Assembly: GCA_016987375.1 (NCBI GenBank) | Contig: PJRA01000302.1 | Location: 88,194-111,178, forward strand | From: Brachionus koreanus | Taxonomy: Eukaryota > Rotifera > Eurotatoria > Ploima > Brachionidae | DNA: 22,985 bases | Direction: 5' to 3' | Shown here: piece by piece, positions 10,302 to 18,638 of the stretch | Layout of the letters: each line of letters opens with the position of its first letter | Numbering within the stretch: the first letter of the stretch is position 1 | Translations under genes and position numbers: made by a program | The notes under the pieces: generated by a model | Database searches by the model: none | What the model was told of the DNA's origin: nothing | Seen by the model: the letters and a program-made list of their open reading frames with translations, nothing else

Positions 10302-11144
10302 TTCTAAATGGTCTTTTGGTCATTTGAATATAATAAACTTGATTTTTGCTTAATTAATTTTTTCAAAATGTTGTCAATAATGCAACTTTGTGTGTTGTAG
10401 TTTTAGTTTTTTTTAGAACCAATTTTTAATCACAAATTGACAATTTAAAATGCAGAAAAAATTTTTATTTATTCAACTAAAATGAAATAAATTAATGCTA
10501 ATTTTTTTCTATTCAATTTAATTTAGAAAAAATAAAATGAGTGGATTCAGATTTCGTTGACATTGAATTTTTTTGGACACTTATTAATTAGATTCATTTT
10601 CAACCAAAAAAAAAAAACTTTTTGAATTTTTTCAAGATATTAAATTTTTGAAATTTTTACTAATAAAAATTGTTTTTTTATCAAAATTTGTTAGCAAGTG
10701 TCAACAGAAACTTAAAAAAATATAAATAAAATTAGACATCAAATTTGTGCTAAATTTAAAATTGTCATTTTAAATCATAGTTTGATAATTAAATAACTAA
10801 ATTCATTCAATAAGTCAAATTAATTGAATTTTTTTTTATGCACGACTAGACAAATTTTGAAAAAAAAAGAGGAAAATCAAGCAAATCTGAAGCTTTTCGT
10901 TAGAATCCCTAAAACGTTATTATAATTTTGTCTAATAAATAAAAATTTATCGATTTTTTTTCACAAATCTATGAGCAAAATAATTTCAAATTAAAAAGAA
11001 CAAGAATACAGTTGCAATATTTAACTTTAATTCTATAGTTTTAAATAGAGGAACATTTTAACTTAATTAAAATTTGTGTTGAAATTTAATTTAAAAATAG
11101 AATAATTTATGATTGTCTTGTTAAAAGAAACATTCTAGATCATA
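10302..11144. other. AT-rich spacer upstream of the SLC17 gene
   Basis: Non-coding and AT-rich. It should contain the promoter of the gene at 11145, but no distinct TATA or other element can be singled out in this background. Confidence 0.4.
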
Positions 11145-12835
11145 ATGGAAAATAAGCCTATACTGACAAGCAGCTCATCTGGATCTATACGGCCAAGCTC
11201 AGGCCTTGGTACCATGATTTGCTCCTGGTTTAATTCAACAAAAAAACGCCACATTCTAACCATTTACTCATTTCTTGGCTTTTTTTTTGCCTACATTTTT
11301 CGCGCAAACTTGAGCGTAGCCATCCTTGAGATGTCTAAAGTGATACCAGTGGCGAATCTAACCAAACAGGAAAACAATACACTTGATTTGCCAGAGAGCG
11401 AATGGTCACCTCTACTACAAGGCTACATTTTGTCGTCTTTTTTCTACGGTTACATATTCACACAAATCCCAGCCGCCTTTTTGACCAGTCGATACGGCGG
11501 ACGAAACCTGTTCGGAGCTGGAGTCGGCCTCAGCGCTTTTCTGTGCATGGCTATGCCTCTGGCCGCCTACATAGGACCGAGCTATCTCATGTCCATTCGC
11601 ATTCTGCAAGGTCTTTGTCAAGGATTCATTTATCCGGCCATGCATTGTCTGTGGTCCAAGTGGTGTCCGCCTAACGAGCGATCCAGACTGGCTACTTTCG
11701 CTCTCTCAGGCTCCTACATTGGCTCCGTAACCGCCCTCAGCACTGGCGGACTAATCACCATCTACCTTAATTGGCAATCAATTTTCTACATCTTTGGTAA
11801 ATTAGCTAAACTAAAAGACAATATTTAGCTCATTGATTTGTACTTCTTTATTTTTCAGGCGTTCTTGGCATGATATGGTCAATTCTTTGGTTTTTACACG
11901 TTCATGAATCGCCAGCTGAACACAAAACTATTTCAAATGAAGAAAAAAATCACATTGAATCAACTCTAAATTTTGTATACTTTAAAAATTTGTAAAATTT
12001 ATTCTAAAAATAAAATTAATTTTATTTTCTATTCAAGACGGATTACAGCTGTATACCATGGTCAAATATTTTACGCTCAACGCCAGTATGGGCCATCGTA
12101 ATTGCTCATTTTGGTAATAGATTTATTAAAAAATTTATTTATTTTTAAAAAAAAAAAATCTTTTTCTTAGCTGAAAATTGGGGTTTTTACACCATGTTGA
12201 CAGAGATGCCCACATTTTTGTCAGATATTCTACATTTTGAAATAGACGAAGCTGGCGTTTTGTCTGCATTGCCGTACTTGATAATGGCAAAGGTGTTGTA
12301 CTTTTCCGGATGCGTTTCAGACAGGCTGGTCGAACAAAAGCTCGACTATACTCAGGTTAGAAAAATATTCTGTTGTGCAGGCTTTGTGCTTCAAGCGTTG
12401 TTTATGTTCGCCATGACTTTTACCGTTAATAGAACTTTGCTGATCATTTTTGTCACCTTGTCAATTGGATTTGGAGGAATGCCATGGTCGGCATTTGGCG
12501 TTAATCATTTGGACATAGGCGCCGGTTACGCCAATGTTCTGATGTCAATAACAAACACATTTGCCACTCTAGCTGGAATTATCAGTCCCACTTTGACTGG
12601 TCATTTGATCGAGGACAAAACCAAAGATGAATGGAACGAAGTGTTCAATATTTCGGCTGTGGTTTTTCTAATCGGAGCTCTGTTTTTCTATTTTCTGGGC
12701 AGTGGCGAAGTACAGCATTGGGCAATTGGTTCAAAAGAGCTCGAGAATCCAACTGTTAGCAATTACAATGACTTTTCTAGACATAGCACTTTTTCAGTAA
12801 GTGAAATAAATGATCAAGAAAATTTAACTAAATGA
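11145..12835 (+). CDS. SLC17A5-like: SLC17 family anion transporter (sialin-like), complete
   Basis: Four exons, 11145-11796, 11859-11974, 12038-12113 and 12171-12835, are joined by GT-AG introns of 62, 63 and 57 bp and give 502 residues, close to vertebrate sialin. It is a twelve-helix major facilitator. Visible family features: a charged TM1 end FRANLSVAI (R53), a first lumenal/extracellular loop with N-glycosylation sequons at N71 and N77, the loop 2-3 motif SRYGGRNLFG, ILQGLCQGFIYPAMHCLWSKW, PPNERSRLATFALSGSYIGS, HFAENWGFYT (split by intron 3), GVNHLDIGAGYANVLMSITN, and GSGEVQHWA near the C-terminus. The family moves organic anions (sialic acid, glutamate, phosphate or urate) with H+ or Na+. 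The substrate cannot be read from sequence. Sialin itself is lysosomal/vesicular, but no clear dileucine sorting motif is visible in the N-terminus. Splice joins preserve frame and family alignment throughout. Confidence 0.93.
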
Positions 12836-12972
12836 TACATCTAAATTTCTTTTCTAATTTTTTTCTAATAATCAATACTTTTTTAAAGCAAATCTAACAA
12901 AAAAAAAATATGTGACTCTAAATTAAAATTTATTTTTGTATTTTTAAATATTTTAAAACAAATTCAGAATTA

Positions 12973-12978
12973 AATAAA
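12973..12978 (+). terminator. Poly(A) signal of the SLC17 gene
   Basis: AATAAA, 137 bp after the stop codon, is followed by an A-rich stretch. Other A/T-rich variants occur nearby, so the exact site is uncertain. Confidence 0.4.
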
Positions 12979-13129
12979 AAAAATGAAAAAATCTATAGAA
13001 AAATTTCTAAGCTTTTATGACTATGAACAGCTAAGACATGCACAAGCTATTTGCTTTAGATCTATCAAGGCTTATGTTCGAACAAAACAAAATAACTGCA
13101 GTCTAAAACACATGAAGCCCACATCAGGG

Positions 13130-13136
13130 TATAAAT
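13130..13136 (+). promoter_or_regulatory. TATA box of the secreted-protein gene
   Basis: TATAAAT, preceded by GGG, lies 39 bp before the ATG at 13175. The region just before it (13020-13125) is less AT-rich than the surroundings. The spacing implies a very short 5' UTR, typical of strongly transcribed tissue-specific genes. The last point is inference. Confidence 0.65.
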
Positions 13137-13174
13137 CTAGCTGAATGAAATAAATTTAAATTAAATATTTCAAA

Positions 13175-13669
13175 ATGAAACTTGTAGTTTTAGTTTTAGC
13201 TTTAGGATTTGTTTTATCTTCCGCTTTTCCCTTTGGTCCCATGGGTTTTTTTCCCGGTATGTTTGGTGCTGGGCTCAATATGATGAGTCCCTATGGAAGA
13301 ATGGGTTTAAATCGATACAGGGCTGGTAGACGGCCAAAAAACCGCTACCATAATAATTACGATGATGTTGATTATGATAACTACCACTATGACAGCTATG
13401 AAGATCAAAATGAGTGGCATCCGATGCATAGTAGGTCTTATAAGGATGACATAAATGCAAAACACCGAGACAGCTACAAATCGAATTCCTTTGAACATCA
13501 TGCACATTCTAACCAGCCAGTTTATGATGATTACAAGTCTAGAAAGCATACTTCAAAACCACATGCTGATAAAGATTACAAATACAAACAAGATTCCTAT
13601 GATCATAAGTCACATATCAATACATACCAAAACAATAACAAAGAATACAAAGATTATTATAAATTATAA
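13175..13669 (+). CDS. Small secreted low-complexity protein rich in Tyr, His, Asp, Lys
   Basis: A single exon encodes 164 residues. It opens with a textbook signal peptide (MKLVVLVLALGFVLSSA, probable cleavage after Ala17). A Gly/Phe/Met/Pro-rich segment follows (about 18-45, FPFGPMGFFPGMFGAG), then a basic patch (RAGRRPKNRY) and a long hydrophilic tail to the end rich in Tyr, Asp, His, Lys, Asn and Ser, with many YD, DY and HS pairs. There is no cysteine. I recognise no named family. The composition resembles structural extracellular or matrix proteins (cuticle, tube, glue or mineral-binding). The His/Asp content could bind metal, but this is inference. TATA box, short leader and nearby poly(A) signal support a real expressed gene. 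Confidence 0.8.
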   Translation: MKLVVLVLALGFVLSSAFPFGPMGFFPGMFGAGLNMMSPYGRMGLNRYRAGRRPKNRYHNNYDDVDYDNYHYDSYEDQNEWHPMHSRSYKDDINAKHRDSYKSNSFEHHAHSNQPVYDDYKSRKHTSKPHADKDYKYKQDSYDHKSHINTYQNNNKEYKDYYKL

Positions 13670-13701
13670 GATATTTGTTTTTGATTTATTTATGCTTTTA
13701 G

Positions 13702-13707
13702 AATAAA
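13702..13707 (+). terminator. Poly(A) signal of the secreted-protein gene
   Basis: AATAAA lies 33 bp after the stop codon at 13669. Confidence 0.6.
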
Positions 13708-15175
13708 GATATTTTAGTTTTAAATTTTTTTTTAATTTAGCTTTTTTTTTATAAACAGAAATTTATATTTAATTAGGAAAGATTTTTTGATAACTAGTGA
13801 TATTTAAACAAAAAAGATATAATTAAAAAAATTATGCTAAAATCATGCGCTGAAACATTTTGTGTGATAATTGTGGTAATAGAGTCGAAAAGAAAAGTTA
13901 TGCACCAGTTTTCTTGGTTTTTTTGTTTTCAGACTTGTATAAATAAGTCAATGAAATATTCAAAGAATTTTTGAAGAGACTTACTGACACTTTTTTTCCA
14001 AAAATCTTTATTATGGTGTTTAGAATTTCAGAAATAATTTTTTAAAAATATTAAAACTTCAAAAAAAATTGTTTATTTAATTCTTTTGCAATGTTTAATA
14101 ACAGATAAAATAATTTCGATTACTTTTATATAAAACTGAGGAAAAAAGTCTTAACAAGTTAACAAGTCATTCAAACTCGAGACTTGGACATTAAAATTTT
14201 TAATTTTACAAGACATAACTTTGACTTGTGTGAAAAGATTATGTATCCTAATTTGAAAATATTAAAAATAATTGACTTGAATTTTTTTTAAATTTTATTT
14301 AAAGCTTGATTATACGTTTTTTGAACATCGGACACTCTTTTTTTAGCTTTTTTAATATTCGATTTAAATTTAACAAAACTTCAATTAAATTATTTTAAAA
14401 TTATATGCACTAAATTAATTTATTAAAGTAATTTTTTATTATTTATAAAAAAAAATAATTATAATTTCAAATAATAAAATTTTTTTTATTAAAAAAAATT
14501 AAAATTTTGGATTTAATTTTTCAAGTTTTTAATCATTGAATAATTTTCATTTTTAATAGTTTTCTCTAGACTTAATTAAAAAAAAATAATTTTTTTTGTC
14601 ATTGATTCTTTTTTGTGATTAATTTATTTGAACTTATGTAGTCAGTGAATTGTTCAAATTGGCCAGAGCTGAACTTACACAATGATTCTAGACTGCTTTA
14701 GAAATTGAAATAAAAATTCTAATTAACAGATGTTTACAAAAAAAGCTATCGTTGCTTTGATTTTTAACAATGCTATTTGAATGTATTAAATTTTAAAGCT
14801 TTTGTGAAATTCAATTACAACAAAACAAAATTTCTTCCTATTTAGATAAATTAAAATTTACTAAATAAAAAATTTTAGAAGAATACTGCCAAAAAGTTCA
14901 ACTTTGTTTGCTGCACCTTTTTATCTAAAATAAAGTTTTTACTTTCTTTTTTTTGTGTAAATCATATCAATAATCAATTAAAATCCTGTTGATGTTTTAT
15001 TTTTGTCTTTTTTAAGCATTTACAGAGTATTCAGCTCCTATTAAAAGAATATTTTAATGTGCTGGTCATATAAACAGATCACTTAGATCAATAGTCAAAA
15101 ATTAAAATTAAGAAATAAACAGGCTTGTTTCAAAGTCACAGTTTTAAGTCCAAGTCACAAAAAATCAAGTTATAA
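13708..15175. other. AT-rich spacer, nothing recognised
   Basis: Both strands carry frequent stops. A small direct duplication of TAACAAGT near 14158-14167 is the only local structure noticed. No gene or clear transposon is seen before the reverse transcriptase relic at 15176. Confidence 0.45.
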
Positions 15176-15468
15176 GAGGCTACAAACACAGCAAATCGAA
15201 TGTTAGGTCACATCGCGGAATCATTCACTAGTTTTGACTGTAAGATGTTTAGATCTCTGTACTTGACTTTTGTTCGTCCACTTTTGGAATTTTCGGTCTC
15301 CAATTCATAAATCTGACTGTAAAAATGTTGAAAGGATTCAAAATTAGTATTTGTTATTCTTCAATTAGTAACAAACCGTATGAAAGCAGATTTAAAGCTG
15401 TAAACATTCCAAATCTGGTGGAAAGTAGAAAAAGAGATGATTTTATTCATTTTCAAATTCATGCATGA
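15176..15468 (+). pseudogene. Decayed non-LTR retrotransposon reverse transcriptase C-terminus
   Basis: The plus strand first reads EATNTANRMLGHIAESF followed by FRSLYLTFVRPLLEFSVSNS and a stop (15308-15310). After a frame change it reads KPYESRFKAVNIPNLVESRKRDDFIHFQ. These match, in order, the thumb/C-terminal region of jockey/CR1/I-type LINE reverse transcriptases: 'KANRMLG', 'LYxxFVRPxLEY', then 'PYExRLxxLxLxxLxxRRxRGDLI'. The stop and frameshift show it is dead. It is 5'-truncated, as is usual for LINE copies, and the catalytic YxDD segment is absent. Confidence 0.75.
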
Positions 15469-15592
15469 AATACTACGTCTAAGTTATGACTTGAGTTTTT
15501 TTTAAAGAAATTTTTTATGATGGTCATGCATCATGATTCATGAGTAAATAAATAAAAATTGTTTTAAAAAATGATTTCAAAAAAATAATAAG

Positions 15593-15598
15593 TTTATT
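15593..15598 (-). terminator. Poly(A) signal downstream of the Ubl gene
   Basis: AATAAA on the minus strand, 8 bp beyond the Ubl stop codon. It is the first such signal after either the Ubl or the upstream USP coding region, so it may serve both. Confidence 0.6.
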
Positions 15599-15605
15599 GA
15601 ATCAA

Positions 15606-15869
15606 CTAAAATATATTACCTCCAGGAAGTCTTTGCACACAATAAATTAATGATAAATGTTCAATTTTGTAATAGCTCAAGCATTTATCATCTTCCATTT
15701 GTTTACCAAAAGCTATCAACCTGAAATCTTCTGAATTAATTTTCGAGCTCAAATTAATTAGTTCTTTTAATTTTTTAACATTCATCGATTGAAATGCTTC
15801 TTGATTTTCAGTTACATCAACAGTTGTACGTATATTATTTTGTGTGGATATCTTAATTTGATAGAGCAT
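15606..15869 (-). CDS. Free ubiquitin-like protein ending LPGG-NIF
   Basis: An 87-residue single-domain beta-grasp protein. Alignment by eye to ubiquitin is clear in the second half: FRLIAFGKQMEDD corresponds to ubiquitin QRLIFAGKQLEDG, LSYYKI to LSDYNI, and LIYCVQRLPGG to LHLVLRLRGG. Conserved points are R50-L51-I52 (ubiquitin R42-L43-I44), K56 (K48), V78 (V70), R80 (R72) and the diglycine G83-G84. R74 of ubiquitin is Pro82 here. Three residues (NIF) follow the diglycine, as in precursors that need trimming by a deubiquitinase, so this could be a conjugatable modifier. The N-terminal half is divergent. The ATG directly follows a pyrimidine-rich 3' splice-site-like sequence (cggcag|ACAATG), suggesting a spliced or trans-spliced leader. 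Alternatively this is the last exon of the upstream USP gene, making a USP-Ubl fusion. Confidence 0.75.
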   Translation of the reverse strand: MLYQIKISTQNNIRTTVDVTENQEAFQSMNVKKLKELINLSSKINSEDFRLIAFGKQMEDDKCLSYYKIEHLSLIYCVQRLPGGNIF

Positions 15870-15977
15870 TGTCTGCCGAAAAAAATAATTTCATTAAATC
15901 ATTAATGCTATTTAAAAAGATTTTTAAATCTCTAAAATGAATAATATAAATAAAAAATAAATAAAAAAATTTTAATT

Positions 15978-17702
15978 TTAAAGTAAAACAAAATAAAATA
16001 AAAAAATGCATTCCAAGAAATTTATAATTAATTTTCTTGGATGACTAAACGACTTAAATCTTTCAAAAAATCGACTTTTTTTTCTGCGATTTTCGTTTTT
16101 TTCCATATCGGATTCATCAATAGAAGTGTTTTTGCTGAATGTGTCACATTTACGCTGACGAGCATAGACTAGAAAATAGGCATTTTCTCTTAGATTTAAT
16201 TTAAATATTGAAGGATCAACTCTAGAAACAATTGAATCATCAAAAACAAACCAATTATCAGACTTGTCATTTTTTGCCCAAGTATTATCTATTTTTTGCT
16301 TTTAAAATTTTTTAAATAAAACAAAAAAAACCTACAGTGGCCAAAACTAGCACTGCCAATATGCTTTGAAATTGAAATCAATTCATAAAGTGGATACTCT
16401 TGCCCATCAGTTGCGTACTTGCTCAAATTGAGTCTAAAAACAAAAAATAATTTTTTTTTTTTTTTAATTATTTTTTACTCTTGAAAAAAATCAATTGCCT
16501 GGTCATTTTTTATTTTTTTAAAATCAAAATCAAATTTAAATCTATTTAGCTGAATGATAAAAATTTTAGGCAAATTAAAAAGCTGAATCTGCTCTTCATA
16601 TTTGGTTTTTTTGCAACAGTGTCCACAATAACTTTATATAAATTTATAAAATAATATAAATTAAAATTATGTAAATAAACTTATTGGCCTCATTATTGCA
16701 TACTACTTTGAAATTTTCATTTAAACAATCACGCAGATTCGGAATCAAATCGTCATGTTTTCTTTTAGACAAGTTCCTTGCTTCAGGTATAGGTAAGACC
16801 AAGCCATTCAAAACGTCAAATTTCACTGTAAGCTGGTTGCATTCAAGACATGTCATTTTTTCATATACAAATGAGTGAAACAGCTCAGATACAATGCTTC
16901 TATATGAATTGATGTATTCATTCCATAAATCAGATCCGTATTTCTAGAATAAAATTATTTTTTGGCTAAAAAAAATTTATTCTTATTTACCAAAATCTCT
17001 TTTTTCCAATTTTTATAATCAAGTGAAATTGGTTTCAATTTAAAAGTGTCATCAGGCTCATTAATTTTGAGCTCTTCATGCAAAATGTTCAATAGATGAT
17101 TCAAAAATTCATGCGAATCATTTTGATCAAAGTTGTTGTACATATTCTCATATGAGATAACACATTTCTTTTTGTTTAAAAAAAATAAATGTGAGAAATT
17201 TTTTTTTTAAACTAAATTATTTGTATTATTTGAAAAATTTTATTTTTAATTTTACAGTAGCTGATAAAAATTTTTATTTAAATCTACCCTTAATTTGAAC
17301 GGACTTATAGAAGATTTAGTTTCATTATTCCATAAATTTTTCATTAAGTCTGCCAAGTTTTTGGATAGAGATTTTTCAACGTTATCCAAATGGGCAAAGT
17401 CAGATGAAAGAAAATAATCTCTAAATTCAGGTATATTGCTTAAGCACTTGAAAGAAAAAAAATAATAATTAAACTTTAATATTCAAATTAAATATGAAAT
17501 AAACTTGAAGCGCTGAATTCATAAAACAAGTATTTCCAAGATTATTCAGCCCAGTTGTACCACTTATTTTATTATATTTAGATTTTGACTTATCCTGAAC
17601 AGATTTTCTTAAAATTTAGAAAAAAAAAACACTTAAACAATTTATTGGATTTATTTAAAATAAATACTTAGGATTGATTGAATTTTTTTTTATTTTGGCC
17701 AT
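15978..17702 (-). CDS. Ubiquitin-specific protease (USP family, C19), complete
   Basis: Eight exons on the minus strand: 17702-17668, 17607-17505, 17446-17288, 17167-16991, 16943-16681, 16631-16479, 16433-16336 and 16288-15978. All introns are GT-AG (45-120 bp), and the 432-residue frame is kept throughout. The catalytic domain fills the protein. The Cys box is GLNNLGNTCFMNS (Cys39), followed by CLSNIPEFRDYF, then NFDQNDSHEFLNHLL (the 'QQDAHEFL' box). The zinc-binding cysteines are the pairs CLEC and CGHC. Then come LPKIFIIQLNRFKF, the His box GHY (His329; the Tyr codon is split by intron 7) and WFVFDDS (Asp346/347). All catalytic residues are present, so it should be active in removing ubiquitin or a ubiquitin-like protein. 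By layout it is closest to the USP2/USP8/USP21 group. The C-terminus is basic and then hydrophobic (FLECIFLFYF), which is unusual. It is divergent with an RBR ligase gene and followed by a Ubl gene on the same strand. Confidence 0.9.
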
Positions 17703-17842
17703 ATTTTTATATTTTAGTTCAAGTAAATTCAAATAAATTTTTTTTAAACTTCATTTTTTTAATTTTTATATTTATCGAATTGGGATAAGTCGAATAAATA
17801 TAAAAATAGAGCTTTATTAGATATTTTAAGTTATTTTTAAAA
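17703..17842. promoter_or_regulatory. Compact bidirectional promoter with mirror-image TATA elements
   Basis: Only 140 bp separate the USP start (17702, minus) from the RBR ligase start (17843, plus). Inside are two inverted copies of a TATA-containing sequence. 17762-17778 (ATTTTTATATTTATCGA) is mirrored by 17790-17807 (TCGAATAAATATAAAAAT), differing by one inserted base. Each therefore presents TATAAAAAT toward its own gene, 36 bp from the plus-strand ATG and about 60 bp from the minus-strand ATG. This suggests coordinated transcription of the pair. Confidence 0.6.
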
Positions 17843-18625
17843 ATGAGTGAAAAATTTTACGATCCAACTATCCACAAGAATTTAATTTTAACCAAAAAGA
17901 GCGATGAAATAGCTTATTTGGACATGGGTGATTATAGAGCTGTTCTATCATGTGGCCATGTTTGTGATCCAAATTCTTTGACAAACTGGTGTGAATCAAT
18001 TCTAAATAATGGAGGGGTTAAATTTAATTGTCCTGTAAATACATGTGGCAAAATATGGCCCTACGATGAAGTAAGACGAGTTGCCTTATTGACTCAAAAT
18101 GAAAAATTTAATTTTGAAACTAAATTGAACAATAATATGTCAAGAAGCTTGGGTTTTAAGTCATGTCCAAAATGTGATCACTTTATTCAAAGAGATGAAA
18201 TAAATATAAATAAGGCAGTTTGCTTAAATTGCTCTCACGATGAGTTTTCGTTTGAATTTTGTTGGAGATGTGACCAGAAATGGTTGAATAATAATTCTGT
18301 TAAAAGCTGTGGTAACAGAATTTGTTTAGGATATGATCAAGAGACTTTGGATAATTGTAAGTTTATTTATTTGGCCCAATGTCCCAAATTGGGCAAAGTT
18401 CCAAGTGTTAGAGCTTGTCCGTCATGTGATGTACTAATAGAACATGATGGAAGTGGCTGCAAGAACATTATTTGCAACCAATGTAAGCTTGAGTTTTGCT
18501 TTGCATGTTTAGAAACAACTGTCTTATGTCAAAAAATGAAACATGGCTACTACGAATATTGCTCTAAGCCAATAGCTCCTATACAAACTAAAAAATTGCA
18601 GATTTATGTAAAAAATTTTATTTAA
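17843..18625 (+). CDS. RBR-type E3 ubiquitin ligase-like protein (IBR-RING2), intronless
   Basis: A single exon encodes 260 residues. The N-terminal third carries a RING1-like remnant (LSCGHVCDPNSLTNWC, then FNCP and CGKIW), without the usual opening CxxC pair. An IBR-type zinc region follows: C108/C111, C127/C130, C140/C143, C156/C161. RING2 is ACPSCDVLIEHDGSGCKNII then CNQC, FCFAC, with zinc ligands C192/C195/C211/C214/C219/C222 and the catalytic Cys206 that forms the thioester with ubiquitin in RBR ligases. Known RBR enzymes take ubiquitin from an E2 onto this Cys and pass it to a target. The 'DPNSLTxWC...PYDEVRR' and 'SVRACPSCxxxIEHDxxGCKNI' pattern resembles a family I recall from fish and invertebrates in which the RBR part is often fused to N-terminal ubiquitin-like domains. 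Here there is none, but a separate Ubl gene lies 2 kb away. That recalled relationship needs a database search. Confidence 0.85.
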   Translation: MSEKFYDPTIHKNLILTKKSDEIAYLDMGDYRAVLSCGHVCDPNSLTNWCESILNNGGVKFNCPVNTCGKIWPYDEVRRVALLTQNEKFNFETKLNNNMSRSLGFKSCPKCDHFIQRDEININKAVCLNCSHDEFSFEFCWRCDQKWLNNNSVKSCGNRICLGYDQETLDNCKFIYLAQCPKLGKVPSVRACPSCDVLIEHDGSGCKNIICNQCKLEFCFACLETTVLCQKMKHGYYEYCSKPIAPIQTKKLQIYVKNFI

Positions 18626-18632
18626 TTTTATT

Positions 18633-18638
18633 AATAAA
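18633..18638 (+). terminator. Poly(A) signal of the RBR ligase gene
   Basis: AATAAA starts 8 bp after the stop codon and is followed by A- and T-rich runs. Confidence 0.6.

Noticed and set aside
11402..11674. Open frames on both strands inside the first SLC17 exon
   Set aside because: Shadows of the GC-richer coding exon. The SLC17 frame shows the family motifs.
13275..13706. Several overlapping frames across the secreted-protein gene
   Set aside because: Low-complexity Tyr/His/Asp codons leave other frames open by chance. Only the 13175 frame has a signal peptide and a well-placed TATA box.
16336..16345. Apparent loss of the USP catalytic His box (GHC instead of GHY)
   Set aside because: The unspliced reading gives Cys, but the strong donor T|gtaggt joined to AT restores the Tyr codon and the standard GHY.
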